The notes beneath the pieces are model-generated. The model was not told the DNA's origin. It saw only the letters and a program-made list of their open reading frames with translations, and searched no databases. Both the position numbers and the translations under genes were made by a program. This document shows, piece by piece, positions 8,739-17,471 of a stretch of DNA of 40,446 nt. Every line of letters begins with the position of its first letter. Positions within the stretch are counted from its first letter, which is position 1. Location: assembly GCA_011772595.1 (NCBI GenBank), contig WVZH01000465.1, forward strand, positions 46,229 through 86,674, in the 5' to 3' direction. Source of the DNA: Anaerolineales bacterium. Its GTDB lineage: Bacteria > Chloroflexota > Anaerolineae > Anaerolineales > E44-bin32.

Positions 8739-10133
8739 TCAACGCTTTGGGGATCGCTTGGACTTTTTTCCGCGGTAGGCCGGTGCGGTGATGCGGACCC
8801 CCTCTACCAACCTCAGGTCGCCCATGCGAGCCCGCAAGCGGGGATCGAGTTCCTCGAGGGAATCGGCGGTCGTTATGACGGTGGGAAGTTTAGCGTTGTA
8901 GCGGTAGTTGAACAGTTGATAGAGTTTCTCCCTCACCCAGGGAGTCATCGCCTGCGTTCCGAGATCGTCAAGGATGAGCAACGGCGCTTTGCGGATCTCC
9001 TCGAAGCGCCTGTCATAGGAGACCGAGCTGTTCGGGTTGAAGGTCGATCGCAAGTGATCAAGCAAGTCCGGTACCACGACAAACATGACCGGATAGCCAT
9101 GGCCGGCACGATTGTTAGCGATCGCGGCTGCGAGATGCGTCTTCCCGCATCCATAGCCTCCCATCAGAACCAACCATCCTTTGGGTTTTTCGGCGAATTT
9201 GACCGCGGCCTCGTGGGCGCGCTTAAGACTTCTGTGGTGTTCTGGCGGAAGCCTTTCGTTGTCGCGTGTGTTGAAGTTGGCGAAACTTTGATCCTGGTGC
9301 AGGGCGAGTGAGGAAAGCTCGTCTTTCCCGACCTGGTCGCGGTCCAGACGATAATCCGGCGCCAGGATCTCCACAAGGGTCACGAACGTGGGCTCCGAAA
9401 GGCGCGATCGCATCCGGCCCTCGATTTGTTCTAAAGCCAGGTTGGTCGTCACGACAAGCGGTAATCGGTTGATGTAGCGATAGTTCAAGATCTGGAATAA
9501 TTTCTCGCGCGCCCATTCAGTCGCATTTTGGGTGCCAAAATCGTCGAGAATGAGAAGCGGTGCGTTACGAATCTGTTCGAAGCGTTCTTCGAACGAGGTG
9601 TCTTCGGCGCTGAAAGCGAAGCGCAACGAATCCAGCAGATCGGGGACAGTGAGAAAGAGCGTTGGAACGCCAAGTGAGGCGCACTCGTTGGCGATAGCGG
9701 CTGCCAGGTGGGTTTTCCCACAACCGAAAGGACCCTGGATCATCAGCCACCCGTCCAGGCTGTGTGCGTAATTCTGCGAGGCTTCGAGTGCCGATTTGAG
9801 CGAGTCCTGCTGGTGAGCCGGCAAGTTGTGGCGTCCCTGAGGGTTGAAAGAATCGAAGGTCAGGTGTTTGAGTTCGTCGAGATTGCTGAAGCGGTAAAGG
9901 CGCTTGCGGATCTGGGCGCGCACGTCGGCCTGGCGGCAGGTGCAAATTTCAAGTACCCCAAAATCCGGATGCCCGAGCGGCACGTCCGCGCGCAGGTAGC
10001 CAGCGCCACCACAATGAGGGCAATCGGGATCTCCGAGGGTTTCCGCCTCGTTAGGTGTCCCAGAAATCGGCGAACTCGCCCTCGATGTAGCGCCGGCGAG
10101 CCTTTTCAGAATCTCCTCGATCTTCTCGCTCAT
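8739..10133 (-). CDS. DnaC/DnaI-type helicase loader with two AAA+ modules
   Basis: 464-residue ATPase with two DnaC/IstB-like AAA+ domains in tandem; ordinary DnaC/DnaI proteins have one and are about 250-310 residues. A small Cys cluster (C38, C41, C64, C66) gives a likely zinc-binding N-terminus as in DnaI-type loaders. Module 1 has Walker A GPFGCGKT (134-141) and Walker B LLILDD (193-198). Module 2 has Walker A GGYGCGKT (325-332) and Walker B LLILDD (385-390). Arg-rich GRMRSRL and PRLRARM follow in each, as candidate sensor or finger arginines. Both modules look catalytically complete. It overlaps the DnaD-like gene by 83 bases and lies downstream of dnaB, so a role in loading DnaB at origins or restart sites is well supported by context. 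Confidence 0.9.
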   Translation of the reverse strand: MSEKIEEILKRLAGATSRASSPISGTPNEAETLGDPDCPHCGGAGYLRADVPLGHPDFGVLEICTCRQADVRAQIRKRLYRFSNLDELKHLTFDSFNPQGRHNLPAHQQDSLKSALEASQNYAHSLDGWLMIQGPFGCGKTHLAAAIANECASLGVPTLFLTVPDLLDSLRFAFSAEDTSFEERFEQIRNAPLLILDDFGTQNATEWAREKLFQILNYRYINRLPLVVTTNLALEQIEGRMRSRLSEPTFVTLVEILAPDYRLDRDQVGKDELSSLALHQDQSFANFNTRDNERLPPEHHRSLKRAHEAAVKFAEKPKGWLVLMGGYGCGKTHLAAAIANNRAGHGYPVMFVVVPDLLDHLRSTFNPNSSVSYDRRFEEIRKAPLLILDDLGTQAMTPWVREKLYQLFNYRYNAKLPTVITTADSLEELDPRLRARMGDLRLVEGVRITAPAYRGKKSKRSPKR

Positions 10134-10758
10134 CTCTCCCTCTAGTACGCCAATCCTCCAGGATCGCCTCCACGTAGCGCCATTTACGGACGTTGTTCTC
10201 GACGGCGATGCGGACGGCTTCTTCGATCCATTTCGCCGGGTAGTTAGTCTCGGCGTCTCGCAGTTTGTCGGCGATCAGCGGGGTAAGTGGACCGATGTTC
10301 TGCTCGTACAAGACGAATATGTTTGGCCTTTCAACACTCAACTCAAGCGGCGTTTCGGGCAAGCCGGTGGGGCGCCAATCCCCTTTTTCGATGCTTTCCA
10401 CCGCCGTACGACCTTTGGGTGTGTTGAGGAAATAGAAAGCGTCTTCTCCCCCATCGAGTTTGACGTTCACGTTGAGCAACGTCCCTCGGGCAACGGCGCG
10501 CTCCAACGCGTCCTCCAGAGCGGCTTCATCCGCATCTTCCAATCCCTGCATCAGCAGGTCATCGGCAGCCATCTCAGCCTTGCGCAGGTAACGAAAGCGT
10601 CCCTCTTTTTGAGCCAGCGCCCAGAAAGCGTAAAGGGTCACCTTCAACTCGCCCATGTGGTCGATATGTGGGAGCAATTCACTGTAGAAAAGGTTGGGGA
10701 TAGGCGTCGTGCGCAGCACACCTACAGGGAAGCCCGGGAACCCTTTTTGTGCTCTCAT
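10051..10758 (-). CDS. DnaD-like replication initiation protein
   Basis: 235-residue protein with a C-terminal DnaD/DnaB_2 domain. Its hallmark is FVLYEQNIGPLTPLIADKLR followed by EEAVRIAVENNVRKWRYVEA and ILEDWRTRG (about residues 148-207). DnaD-type proteins act with DnaB/DnaI-like factors in primosome assembly in Firmicutes. The N-terminal part, with MGELKVTLYAFWAL, resembles the winged-helix half of DnaD family proteins. The C-terminus is charged and ends FADFWDT. It sits between dnaB (86 bp upstream) and the DnaC-type loader (overlapping), forming a primosome gene set. No strong ribosome site precedes the ATG at 10758, so the start is less certain. Confidence 0.85.
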   Translation of the reverse strand: MRAQKGFPGFPVGVLRTTPIPNLFYSELLPHIDHMGELKVTLYAFWALAQKEGRFRYLRKAEMAADDLLMQGLEDADEAALEDALERAVARGTLLNVNVKLDGGEDAFYFLNTPKGRTAVESIEKGDWRPTGLPETPLELSVERPNIFVLYEQNIGPLTPLIADKLRDAETNYPAKWIEEAVRIAVENNVRKWRYVEAILEDWRTRGRDEREDRGDSEKARRRYIEGEFADFWDT

Positions 10759-10844
10759 ACCCGCAAAGCGTCTCCGTTTCGAGAGGTACTACTTAGAAAC
10801 TAAAGTGGAGGCATGCCCTCCAGCAAGCTTCGTCAAGCCGTGTC

Positions 10845-12230
10845 TCACTCGACCGGCGCAAGATCGGTCACCCTGGTGGCGGCGTTCTCGAATTTTGCTA
10901 GCGTCCTTCGAAAGACTAATTCGATGTTTCCAACAGGTCCGTTGCGATGCTTTGAGACGATAATCTCGGCAATGTTTTGTTTTAAGGTGTCTTCTTCGTA
11001 TTGGTCCGGACGGTAGATGAACATCACTACGTCGGCATCTTGTTCGAGACTCCCCGACTCTCGCAAGTCAGAGAGTATAGGACGTGGAGGTCGCCGGGAT
11101 TCGACCGCTCGAGAGAGTTGGGCCGCGGCCAGCACGGGCACTTTGAGTTCGCGCGCCAGCGCTTTAAGGTTGCGGGAGATGTAGGATACTTCCTGGACGC
11201 GGTTTTCGATGCGCACCTCGCCCGTCATCAGTTGCAGATAATCGACGATAATCAGGTCCAATCCGACTTCCATGTGCAGGCGGCGGCATTTGGTGTGTAG
11301 TTGCAGGGGCGTGATGGCAGGCGTGTCGTCGAGATAGATGTGGGTGTCGCCTAATGCGCTCACCGCCTGCGTGAACAATGGCCATTCGTCGTCGTCGAGG
11401 TTTGCCAGTCGCAGGCGCTGGGAATCGATCCCCGTCTCTTGGGAAACCAGGCGTTGGACCAGTTGTTCGTTGGACATCTCGAGCGAGAAAAGCGCTACGC
11501 GTTTCTTGTAGATTTGGCTGGCGTTTTTCGCCACGGATATGCAGAATCCCGATTTCCCTTGTCCGGGGCGACCGGCGATGATCAAGAAATCGCTGGGCTG
11601 CATGCCGCCGAGAAGCCTGTCCAGGTCAATAAAACCCGTAGGCACGCCAAGCGTTTCATCGCGATGCCGGGCGAGGAAATCGATACGATCGTAGTATTCG
11701 CTGATGACTTGCTTGATGGGCAGGAGTTGATGGGCAAGCCGGCGTTCGCTCACACCGAAGATCGCCTTCTCGGCGTCGTTGACGACGTCTTCGATGGGCG
11801 TATCCGACTGGAATGCCAGTCGAGCGACCTGGTTGGCAGCCTGGAGAAGACGTCTGCGTGTGGCCGTCTCTTCCACGAGATGACCGTACGCTTCGGCGTG
11901 AAGCGAAGAGGGGACGCTGTTTATCAAGACGGTCAGGTAGGCTGGTCCACCGACATCGTCGAGCTGGCCTCTGCGTTCGAGCTCTTCGGAAGCGGTGAGG
12001 ATGTCGATGGGAAGGCGCTGTTCCTGTAAGCTAACGAAGGCCTCCCAGATCCAGCGGTTGCGATGGAGAAAGAAATCCTCACCGGTTAGGAAGTGGGCGA
12101 CGTCGTAGTACACTTCCGGATTTACGAGAATCGCTCCGAGTACCGCTTCTTCGGCAAGACGGTCGTAGGGCATCTCCTGTCCGTGTCGACCGTCGTCCGG
12201 TGCAGAGGATTGGGATGGCATGTCGCTCAT
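10845..12230 (-). CDS. dnaB: Replicative DNA helicase DnaB
   Basis: Hexameric 5'-3' helicase of the replication fork, 461 residues from the ATG at 12230. The frame extends upstream to a TTG at 12272, but the ATG has an AGGAG 13 bases before it and matches the usual N-terminus. The N-terminal DnaB domain starts with LAEEAVLGAIL. The RecA-like domain carries Walker A GRPGQGKS at about residues 220-227, the DnaB motif LFSLEMSNEQLVQRL and Walker B LIIVDYLQLM. The terminal SGSLEQDADVVMFIYR motif is also present. Walker A differs slightly from the more usual GRPSMGKT. It heads a minus-strand replication gene set with DnaD- and DnaC-like genes. Confidence 0.98.
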   Translation of the reverse strand: MSDMPSQSSAPDDGRHGQEMPYDRLAEEAVLGAILVNPEVYYDVAHFLTGEDFFLHRNRWIWEAFVSLQEQRLPIDILTASEELERRGQLDDVGGPAYLTVLINSVPSSLHAEAYGHLVEETATRRRLLQAANQVARLAFQSDTPIEDVVNDAEKAIFGVSERRLAHQLLPIKQVISEYYDRIDFLARHRDETLGVPTGFIDLDRLLGGMQPSDFLIIAGRPGQGKSGFCISVAKNASQIYKKRVALFSLEMSNEQLVQRLVSQETGIDSQRLRLANLDDDEWPLFTQAVSALGDTHIYLDDTPAITPLQLHTKCRRLHMEVGLDLIIVDYLQLMTGEVRIENRVQEVSYISRNLKALARELKVPVLAAAQLSRAVESRRPPRPILSDLRESGSLEQDADVVMFIYRPDQYEEDTLKQNIAEIIVSKHRNGPVGNIELVFRRTLAKFENAATRVTDLAPVE

Positions 12231-12363
12231 GGCGGGCGAGCTCCTGCCTCTTGGGATCAGGCGCCAGTCCAATGGATCCTACAGGAGCGGCTAGCGCTTG
12301 CATTGAACGCCGCGGAGGGTGTTCGTTGCTATGTTTATGCGGGTCTTTTTGAGGGAGGGAAGA

Positions 12364-12888
12364 TCAGTCTTTCGACTCTTCTTCCGATGAGTCCAGGTCG
12401 TCGAGGTCTAATTTTTCGACGAAATCCTTGAAGACCTCAAGACGGTCTTCCGATTCGCCAATTTCCTCCTCGGACTCTACATCCACCTCCGGTAAGGAGG
12501 CGGCCTCCTCCATAACATCCTCGGCGACAAAAATCGGGACGTTGACGCGTACGGCCAGGGCCAACGCATCCGAAGGTCGTGAGTCGATCTCCATCTCACG
12601 ACCGTTAACCGAAAGTATGATCCGGGCGTAGAAGACGTCGTCGCGCAGTTCTGTGATGTTGACGCGTAAGACTTTTGCGCCTAGAGATTGCAAGACGTTG
12701 CGTAACAGATCGTGTGTGAGAGGACGAGCGACTTCAAGTTCTTGCAGACTGAGGGTGATAGCGTCCGCTTCGAATGGACCGATCCAGATCGGTAGGAACC
12801 GGTCTGAATCTACCTCCCGTAAAATGATGATCCTTTGTGGGGACATCAAACTCACACGAATGCTGTCGACCACGACCTCGATAAACAT
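12364..12888 (-). CDS. Bifunctional nuclease family protein (DUF151)
   Basis: 174-residue protein of the DUF151/BFN family. Some plant members are reported as bifunctional nucleases; the bacterial function is poorly defined. The conserved core reads [33 protein letters not shown] and [15 protein letters not shown]. The acidic C-terminal tail, rich in Glu and Asp, is common in actinobacterial and chloroflexal members. The ATG at 12888 is chosen over an upstream one at 12951, because GGAG lies just before it and homology begins there. It is upstream of dnaB on the same strand. Confidence 0.92.
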   Translation of the reverse strand: MFIEVVVDSIRVSLMSPQRIIILREVDSDRFLPIWIGPFEADAITLSLQELEVARPLTHDLLRNVLQSLGAKVLRVNITELRDDVFYARIILSVNGREMEIDSRPSDALALAVRVNVPIFVAEDVMEEAASLPEVDVESEEEIGESEDRLEVFKDFVEKLDLDDLDSSEEESKD

Positions 12889-12922
12889 CAAAGTCTCCAC
12901 CCAGTCCAAAAAGATTGAAGGC

Positions 12923-12951
12923 ATTCTAACACACGGCAGAAATGGAAGCAA
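12923..12951 (-). promoter_or_regulatory. Candidate sigma70-type promoter for the DUF151-dnaB genes
   Basis: On the minus strand TAGAAT (12923-12928) lies 34 bases before the DUF151 start codon. TTGCTT (12946-12951) is 17 bases further upstream. The -10 box is good and the -35 weak. It is the only reasonable promoter-like pair in this gap. Confidence 0.35.
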
Positions 12952-13139
12952 TGAAGAGTTATCCCCATGGCCTTAGACTTCTGCTATCATTCACAACTGG
13001 ATGTTATTTTATCGAAGACGGTGTCTTAGCGCCTGATAGATCTGGATATTCACAGTGTTTCTGGAAAGCAAATGCATGTGATTTAACCAGGTATTTATGC
13101 TGCAGTTCGAAATTTGGTTCGCAATGAGGAGAGGGAGCA

Positions 13140-15248
13140 ATGTTCGAGACCTTGTTTGCCCCACGCGGGGTTGCTGTGGTTGGGGCTTCGCAGAACCCAA
13201 GCAAGCTAGGCTATGGCGTGGCTCGGAATCTCATCGTCTCGGGCTATGAGGGAGAGCTGCATTTTGTCAATCCGCGCGGAGGCAGCCTCTTTGATCGGCC
13301 AATCTACCCAGATCTAGCGAGCGTACCCGATCCCGTCGATCTTGCGATCATTATCATTCCTGCCGCTTCAGTACCGAACGTGTTGGAGGATTGCGGACGG
13401 AGAGGCATCCGCTATGCGATCATCGGATCGGGTGGATTCCGCGAGGTCGGCGCGGAAGGTGAGGCGCTGGAACGAAAGTGCCTGGCGATCGCGCGCGCTC
13501 ATGGGATCCGCGTGCTGGGGCCGAACTGCATCGGTTATCTGGACACTCACTTGCCCATCGACACCACGTTTCTCCCCTTACCGGGTCCCATCCCAGGGGA
13601 CATCGCTTTCCTCTCCCATTCCGGTGCCATCTGTGAGGCGGTGATCGACTGGGCACGGGGACAGGGCTTCGGTCTCTCACGTCTGGTGAGTTTGGGAAAT
13701 CAGATGGATCTTAACGAAGGGGAATTGCTGCCAGCAGTTGCGGCGGATCCGAACACACGCGTTGTGGCGATGTACATGGAAGGCGTGGGGGATGGCCCAA
13801 TGTTCATCGAGCACGCTCAAAAGGTCACGCGCGAGAAGCCGGTTATCGCCATCAAGGTGGGGGTGTCGGAAGCGGGCAGGGTGGCGGTGGCTTCGCACAC
13901 CGGCGCTCTTGCCGGCCAGGACAACGCCTACGACGCAGCCTTCCGAAAAGCGGGCGTTATACGGGCCCGACACAGCGAGGAGATGTTTGATTGGGCGCAG
14001 GCACTGGCGTGGTGTCCGTTGCCTCCTGGACCGAGGATGGCCATATTGACCAACGCTGGAGGTCCGGGCGCGATCGCTGCGGACGCGCTGGTAGTGAACG
14101 ACCTGCAGTTGGCTACGCTTGAGGAGACGACCCGTGAAAGATTGCATGCGCTGTTACCCCCGGCGGCGTCCACACGCAATCCCGTGGATATGCTGGCCGG
14201 GGCTGGGCCGAGGGAGTATGCCGAAGGTTTACGGGCTTTGCTTGAAGATGCGGGCGTCGATGGCGTGATCGTCATTTTGCCTCCACCACCGATGATCACG
14301 GCGGCGGAGGTCGCTGGTGCCATTCTCCCTGTGATTCGCTCCGCGGTGAAGCCAGTGGTGGTGACCCTGATGGGCGAGGAACTGATCGCCCATGCGGCGC
14401 GCCTGTTCCGCCAATCTCACATTCCGGATTACCGGTTCCCCGAACGGGCCGTCTCTGCCATGAGGGTCTTGGTGCAGCGGTCGAAGCAATTGGAAGTGCC
14501 GCCGACAAAGTCGACCAAGATCGAGGGTGTTCGCACCAAGGTCGCACGGCGCTCGCTTAAAGAAGCAAACGTGGGGGATGGCGGGTTCATCGATGCTGCC
14601 GCGGCCGCGGAGATCGTGGAGGCGTATGGCATCACGACGCCTCCTGGAATCCTGGCCTCCACGGTGGAGCAGGCAGTACAGGCTGCAGAGAATCTCGGCT
14701 ACCCTGTTGCATTGAAGATCGCTTCCGCTGATATCCCACACAAATCGGACATCGGTGGCGTGATCCTGGGGGTCGACGGGCCGGAGGCGGTCTCGAGAGA
14801 GTTCCCACTCCTGGTGGAGCGTAGCCGTAAAGCGGTTCCTGAAGCCGACATACAGGGCGTCGTCGTCCAACCCTTGATCCAGGAGGGTCAGGAGGTCATC
14901 CTCGGGATGGTCCGGGACGAGCAATTCGGTCCGCTGGTGATGTTCGGTTCCGGCGGTGTGGAGGTCGAGGCTTTGCGGGATGTGGCCTTCGAACTTGCCC
15001 CCTTGTCGCGGTACGAGGCGGAGGAGATGCTGGCGAGAACCTGGGCCGGTCGGCGGCTGGAGGGTTTTCGCAATTTACCTGCGGTCGATCGCGATGCGGT
15101 GATCGATGCCCTGCTGCGTATCAGTCGCCTGGCCCTGGATTTGACGGAAGTAGCGGAAGTGGAAATCAACCCTCTACGAGTTTTCCTCGGCGAGGGGGGT
15201 GTTTTGGCGTTGGATGTTCGGTTGAGGGTGAATGGCAATCACGCGTGA
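13140..15248 (+). CDS. Acyl-CoA synthetase, NDP-forming (acetate--CoA ligase family)
   Basis: 702-residue fused alpha-beta subunit enzyme interconverting acyl-CoA + ADP + Pi and acid + ATP + CoA, acting in the cytoplasm. The N-terminal CoA-binding Rossmann domain reads FAPRGVAVVGASQNPSKLGYG. The ligase domain contains SHSGAICEAVIDWA, then VASHTGALAGQDNAYDAAFR, whose His is the phosphorylated residue in the family. The C-terminal ATP-grasp domain begins near residue 480 and includes PVALKIASADIPHKSDIGG and EVEINPLRVF. GAGGAGAGGGAGC before the ATG is a strong ribosome site. It is transcribed alone. The preferred acid (acetate, branched or aryl acids) is not clear. Confidence 0.95.
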   Translation: MFETLFAPRGVAVVGASQNPSKLGYGVARNLIVSGYEGELHFVNPRGGSLFDRPIYPDLASVPDPVDLAIIIIPAASVPNVLEDCGRRGIRYAIIGSGGFREVGAEGEALERKCLAIARAHGIRVLGPNCIGYLDTHLPIDTTFLPLPGPIPGDIAFLSHSGAICEAVIDWARGQGFGLSRLVSLGNQMDLNEGELLPAVAADPNTRVVAMYMEGVGDGPMFIEHAQKVTREKPVIAIKVGVSEAGRVAVASHTGALAGQDNAYDAAFRKAGVIRARHSEEMFDWAQALAWCPLPPGPRMAILTNAGGPGAIAADALVVNDLQLATLEETTRERLHALLPPAASTRNPVDMLAGAGPREYAEGLRALLEDAGVDGVIVILPPPPMITAAEVAGAILPVIRSAVKPVVVTLMGEELIAHAARLFRQSHIPDYRFPERAVSAMRVLVQRSKQLEVPPTKSTKIEGVRTKVARRSLKEANVGDGGFIDAAAAAEIVEAYGITTPPGILASTVEQAVQAAENLGYPVALKIASADIPHKSDIGGVILGVDGPEAVSREFPLLVERSRKAVPEADIQGVVVQPLIQEGQEVILGMVRDEQFGPLVMFGSGGVEVEALRDVAFELAPLSRYEAEEMLARTWAGRRLEGFRNLPAVDRDAVIDALLRISRLALDLTEVAEVEINPLRVFLGEGGVLALDVRLRVNGNHA

Positions 15249-15288
15249 TTCCGGCTAGTTGCTTCTTGGGATTAGCACGGGGGCGCCG

Positions 15289-15344
15289 GGGCACCTGGGC
15301 ACCTAGGCACTTAGGCTTCCGTATTCTTGGGTGCCCAGGTGCCC
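15289..15344. repeat. Long inverted repeat with GGCACCT-type units
   Basis: GGGCACCTGGGCACC (15289-15303) is the exact reverse complement of GGTGCCCAGGTGCCC (15330-15344), giving a 15-bp stem with a 26-base loop. Imperfect further copies of the same unit continue to about 15395. It lies between two convergent genes, so it may end transcription from both sides. The unit structure also resembles dispersed intergenic repeats. Confidence 0.6.
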
Positions 15345-15444
15345 TGCTGTCTAAGCGCCAGATCTCATAGGTGACCAAGTGCCCAGATGCCTTACCTATC
15401 GAATGCAGCGTAAACCCCCACATCACTTTCTGACGCTATGCTTT

Positions 15445-16368
15445 TCAAGTTGCTTGCAGGGCAAGTTCTTTCGCCAACTCGGCGGCTGCGCGAGCGTTGT
15501 TGCGAAGCAGCGTGAGGTTTGCGCGCAGCGTCGCGCCGCCGGTCAACTCAGAAAGACGACGCAGCAGAAAAGGGGTGATCGCCTTCCCGCTGAGGGCCGA
15601 CGCCTTGGCGTCGGCCTCGGCTTGCTCCAGCGCTTTGGAAAGCTCATCCCAGGGGATAACGTCCTCTTCAGGGCACGGTACGCAGATCAGGAGACCAGTT
15701 TTTAGTCCCATGTCCCAATGAGCGCGGACGACAGTGGCGGCCTCTTGTGCATGGTCAACGCGCGCGTCGACAGGCAACCCGCTGCGCCGGCTGAAGAAGG
15801 CGGGAAATTCATCCGTGCCCCATCCTAGAATGGGCACCCCTGCGGTCTCGAGCCATTCCAGGGTGCGAGGTAGGTCGAGGATTGCTTTGGCTCCGGAACA
15901 AACCAGCGCCACTGGTAATGTGGCCAGCGCTGAAAGGTCGGCGGAGACGTCACCCGACTCTCCCCGATGGACCCCGCCGATTCCACCCGTCCCGAAGACT
16001 GCGACGCCTGCCATGTGAGCGACGTACATCGTGGTGGCAACCGTCGTACCGCCTGTCTTGCCTTTCACCGTCGCAGAGGCCAGATCGCGAAGGCTGATCT
16101 TCTCGGGGTCCGGCGAATCTACCAAGCGTTCCAACATCGGTGAGGATATGCCGAGGTGGATCCGGCCGTCGAGCAGTACCACAGTGGCGGGTTGTGCCCC
16201 GGCTGTACGCACCAGGTCTTCCATCTGTTTTGCGATGACGAGGTTCTCAGGATACGGTAGTCCGTGTGTGACCACGGCCGATTCAAGGGCCACCACTGGC
16301 TGACCGTTCGTGAGGGCCGCAGCGACTTCGGGGTGGATTTTGAGCCAATTGGGGGCGTGATTGGGCAT
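15445..16368 (-). CDS. psuG: Pseudouridine-5'-phosphate glycosidase
   Basis: Breaks the C-C bond of pseudouridine 5'-phosphate to uracil and ribose 5-phosphate. The 307 residues match family length. Family segments are VVALESAVVTHGLPYPENL (residues 25-43), GKTGGTTVATTMYVAHMAG with the catalytic-region Lys and Thr, FGTGGIGGVHRG, and VCSGAKAILDLPRTLEWLET. The ATG at 16368 is preceded by GAGGG. It lies 161 bp downstream of the PfkB kinase gene on the same strand; kinase and glycosidase together form the pseudouridine degradation pathway. Confidence 0.96.
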   Translation of the reverse strand: MPNHAPNWLKIHPEVAAALTNGQPVVALESAVVTHGLPYPENLVIAKQMEDLVRTAGAQPATVVLLDGRIHLGISSPMLERLVDSPDPEKISLRDLASATVKGKTGGTTVATTMYVAHMAGVAVFGTGGIGGVHRGESGDVSADLSALATLPVALVCSGAKAILDLPRTLEWLETAGVPILGWGTDEFPAFFSRRSGLPVDARVDHAQEAATVVRAHWDMGLKTGLLICVPCPEEDVIPWDELSKALEQAEADAKASALSGKAITPFLLRRLSELTGGATLRANLTLLRNNARAAAELAKELALQAT

Positions 16369-16404
16369 GGAACCCTCGAGGGGCGGGAACAGATTTTATC
16401 CTAG

Positions 16405-16498
16405 GGGAAGGGATTAGGGATAAGGGATCAGGGATTAGACAGTACATTCCCGAGGGAAGACCTGATCCCTAATCCCTATTCCCTGATCCCTGATCCCT
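16405..16498. repeat. GGGAT-type repeat cluster forming a large hairpin
   Basis: A left arm made of GGGATTA/GGGATAA/GGGATCA units (16405-16438) is followed by a right arm of ATCCCTA/ATCCCTG units (16462-16498) of opposite sense. The arms are imperfectly complementary over more than 30 bases. It sits between psuK and psuG, two same-strand genes, so it could attenuate or process the operon mRNA. Similar units are a familiar intergenic repeat type in some bacteria (recollection, not checked). Confidence 0.6.
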
Positions 16499-16529
16499 TT
16501 ATGATGTCTATATACCATAGACTGATTGA

Positions 16530-17471
16530 TCATCGCAGGTGCTCGTACAACAATTCCAACGATAGATTGGGCGACACGGTTCCGCGGATGCGTAGGGTTT
16601 CGGCAGCTGCTGAGAGGCCGAGTTGAACCGCCTCGTCGAGAGGGATCTCGTTTAGCAGAGCGAACATCACAGCGGCCGACAGCGCGTCGCCGGCGCCTGT
16701 GGGATCCACGATCTCGGTTTGTAATGCCGGTACGTGTCCGACGCGATCGGCACTGGCATAGCCGAGACCGAATTCGGCCATGGTGATGATCACAATATCG
16801 ACGCCTTCGGAGACCAGGTGGCGGGCGGCCTCGATGGCTCGATCTACGTCGGCATGCGGCACGGGATGCGGGCAGATGACCTCGGCTTCGGCCTCATTCG
16901 GGGTGATGAGCCAGAAATCCGGTAAATGTGGGTTTAAAACAGGCGCCAGACTAACCGAGGTCGGATCGGCGGCGACGGGGATTCCCGCAGACTTCGCCAT
17001 GGAGACCGTGGTGTTTAGTGTCCTGGGAGTCAAGTTGGCGTCCACGAACACGGCTGCTGCTTGTTTGAAAAGCCCGCTGAGCTTGCGCAAATAGCCAGGC
17101 GTGATGGCCTCCACCAAGCGCATGTCGTCCATGCCGAGGTGAAGGTTTCCATGTTTATCTAAAATTGCTAGGTAGGTACCCGTTCGCTGGTCGGGAACCA
17201 CAAGGCTGGGCTCGACGTTGACCCCAGCCGTCGCCGTCTCATTGAGCAGCCGTTCACCTTCCGAATCGTCACCTACAGCAGTGATCAAGACGACATCGGC
17301 TCCCAGGCGGGCGATGTTTTCGGCTACGTTGCGTGCGGTCCCACCATAGGACACGCGCAGGAAACCGGGGTTTGAGGTGCCAGGTTGTAGGTCCGATGCA
17401 GCTCGACCAACGATGTCCATTCCGGCTGAGCCGATAACCAAGACGTGGCCATTCGCGTCACCCAGCGTCAC
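16530..17471 (-). CDS. psuK: PfkB family sugar kinase, likely pseudouridine kinase
   Basis: 313-residue ribokinase-fold enzyme. PfkB signature 1 is seen as GGTARNVAENIARLGADV (about 43-60) and signature 2 as DPTGAGDALSAAVMFAL near residue 250, with the catalytic Asp in GAGD. Adjacent psuG makes pseudouridine kinase (pseudouridine to pseudouridine 5'-phosphate) the most likely activity. The start is a GTG at 17471 that overlaps the stop of the upstream membrane-protein gene (GTGA), implying translational coupling. A different nucleoside or sugar substrate remains possible. Confidence 0.85.
   Translation of the reverse strand: MTLGDANGHVLVIGSAGMDIVGRAASDLQPGTSNPGFLRVSYGGTARNVAENIARLGADVVLITAVGDDSEGERLLNETATAGVNVEPSLVVPDQRTGTYLAILDKHGNLHLGMDDMRLVEAITPGYLRKLSGLFKQAAAVFVDANLTPRTLNTTVSMAKSAGIPVAADPTSVSLAPVLNPHLPDFWLITPNEAEAEVICPHPVPHADVDRAIEAARHLVSEGVDIVIITMAEFGLGYASADRVGHVPALQTEIVDPTGAGDALSAAVMFALLNEIPLDEAVQLGLSAAAETLRIRGTVSPNLSLELLYEHLR

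Noticed and set aside
14229..14924. 231-residue minus-strand frame
   Set aside because: It is antisense to the acyl-CoA synthetase ATP-grasp region and rich in His, Arg and Asp as expected for a shadow.
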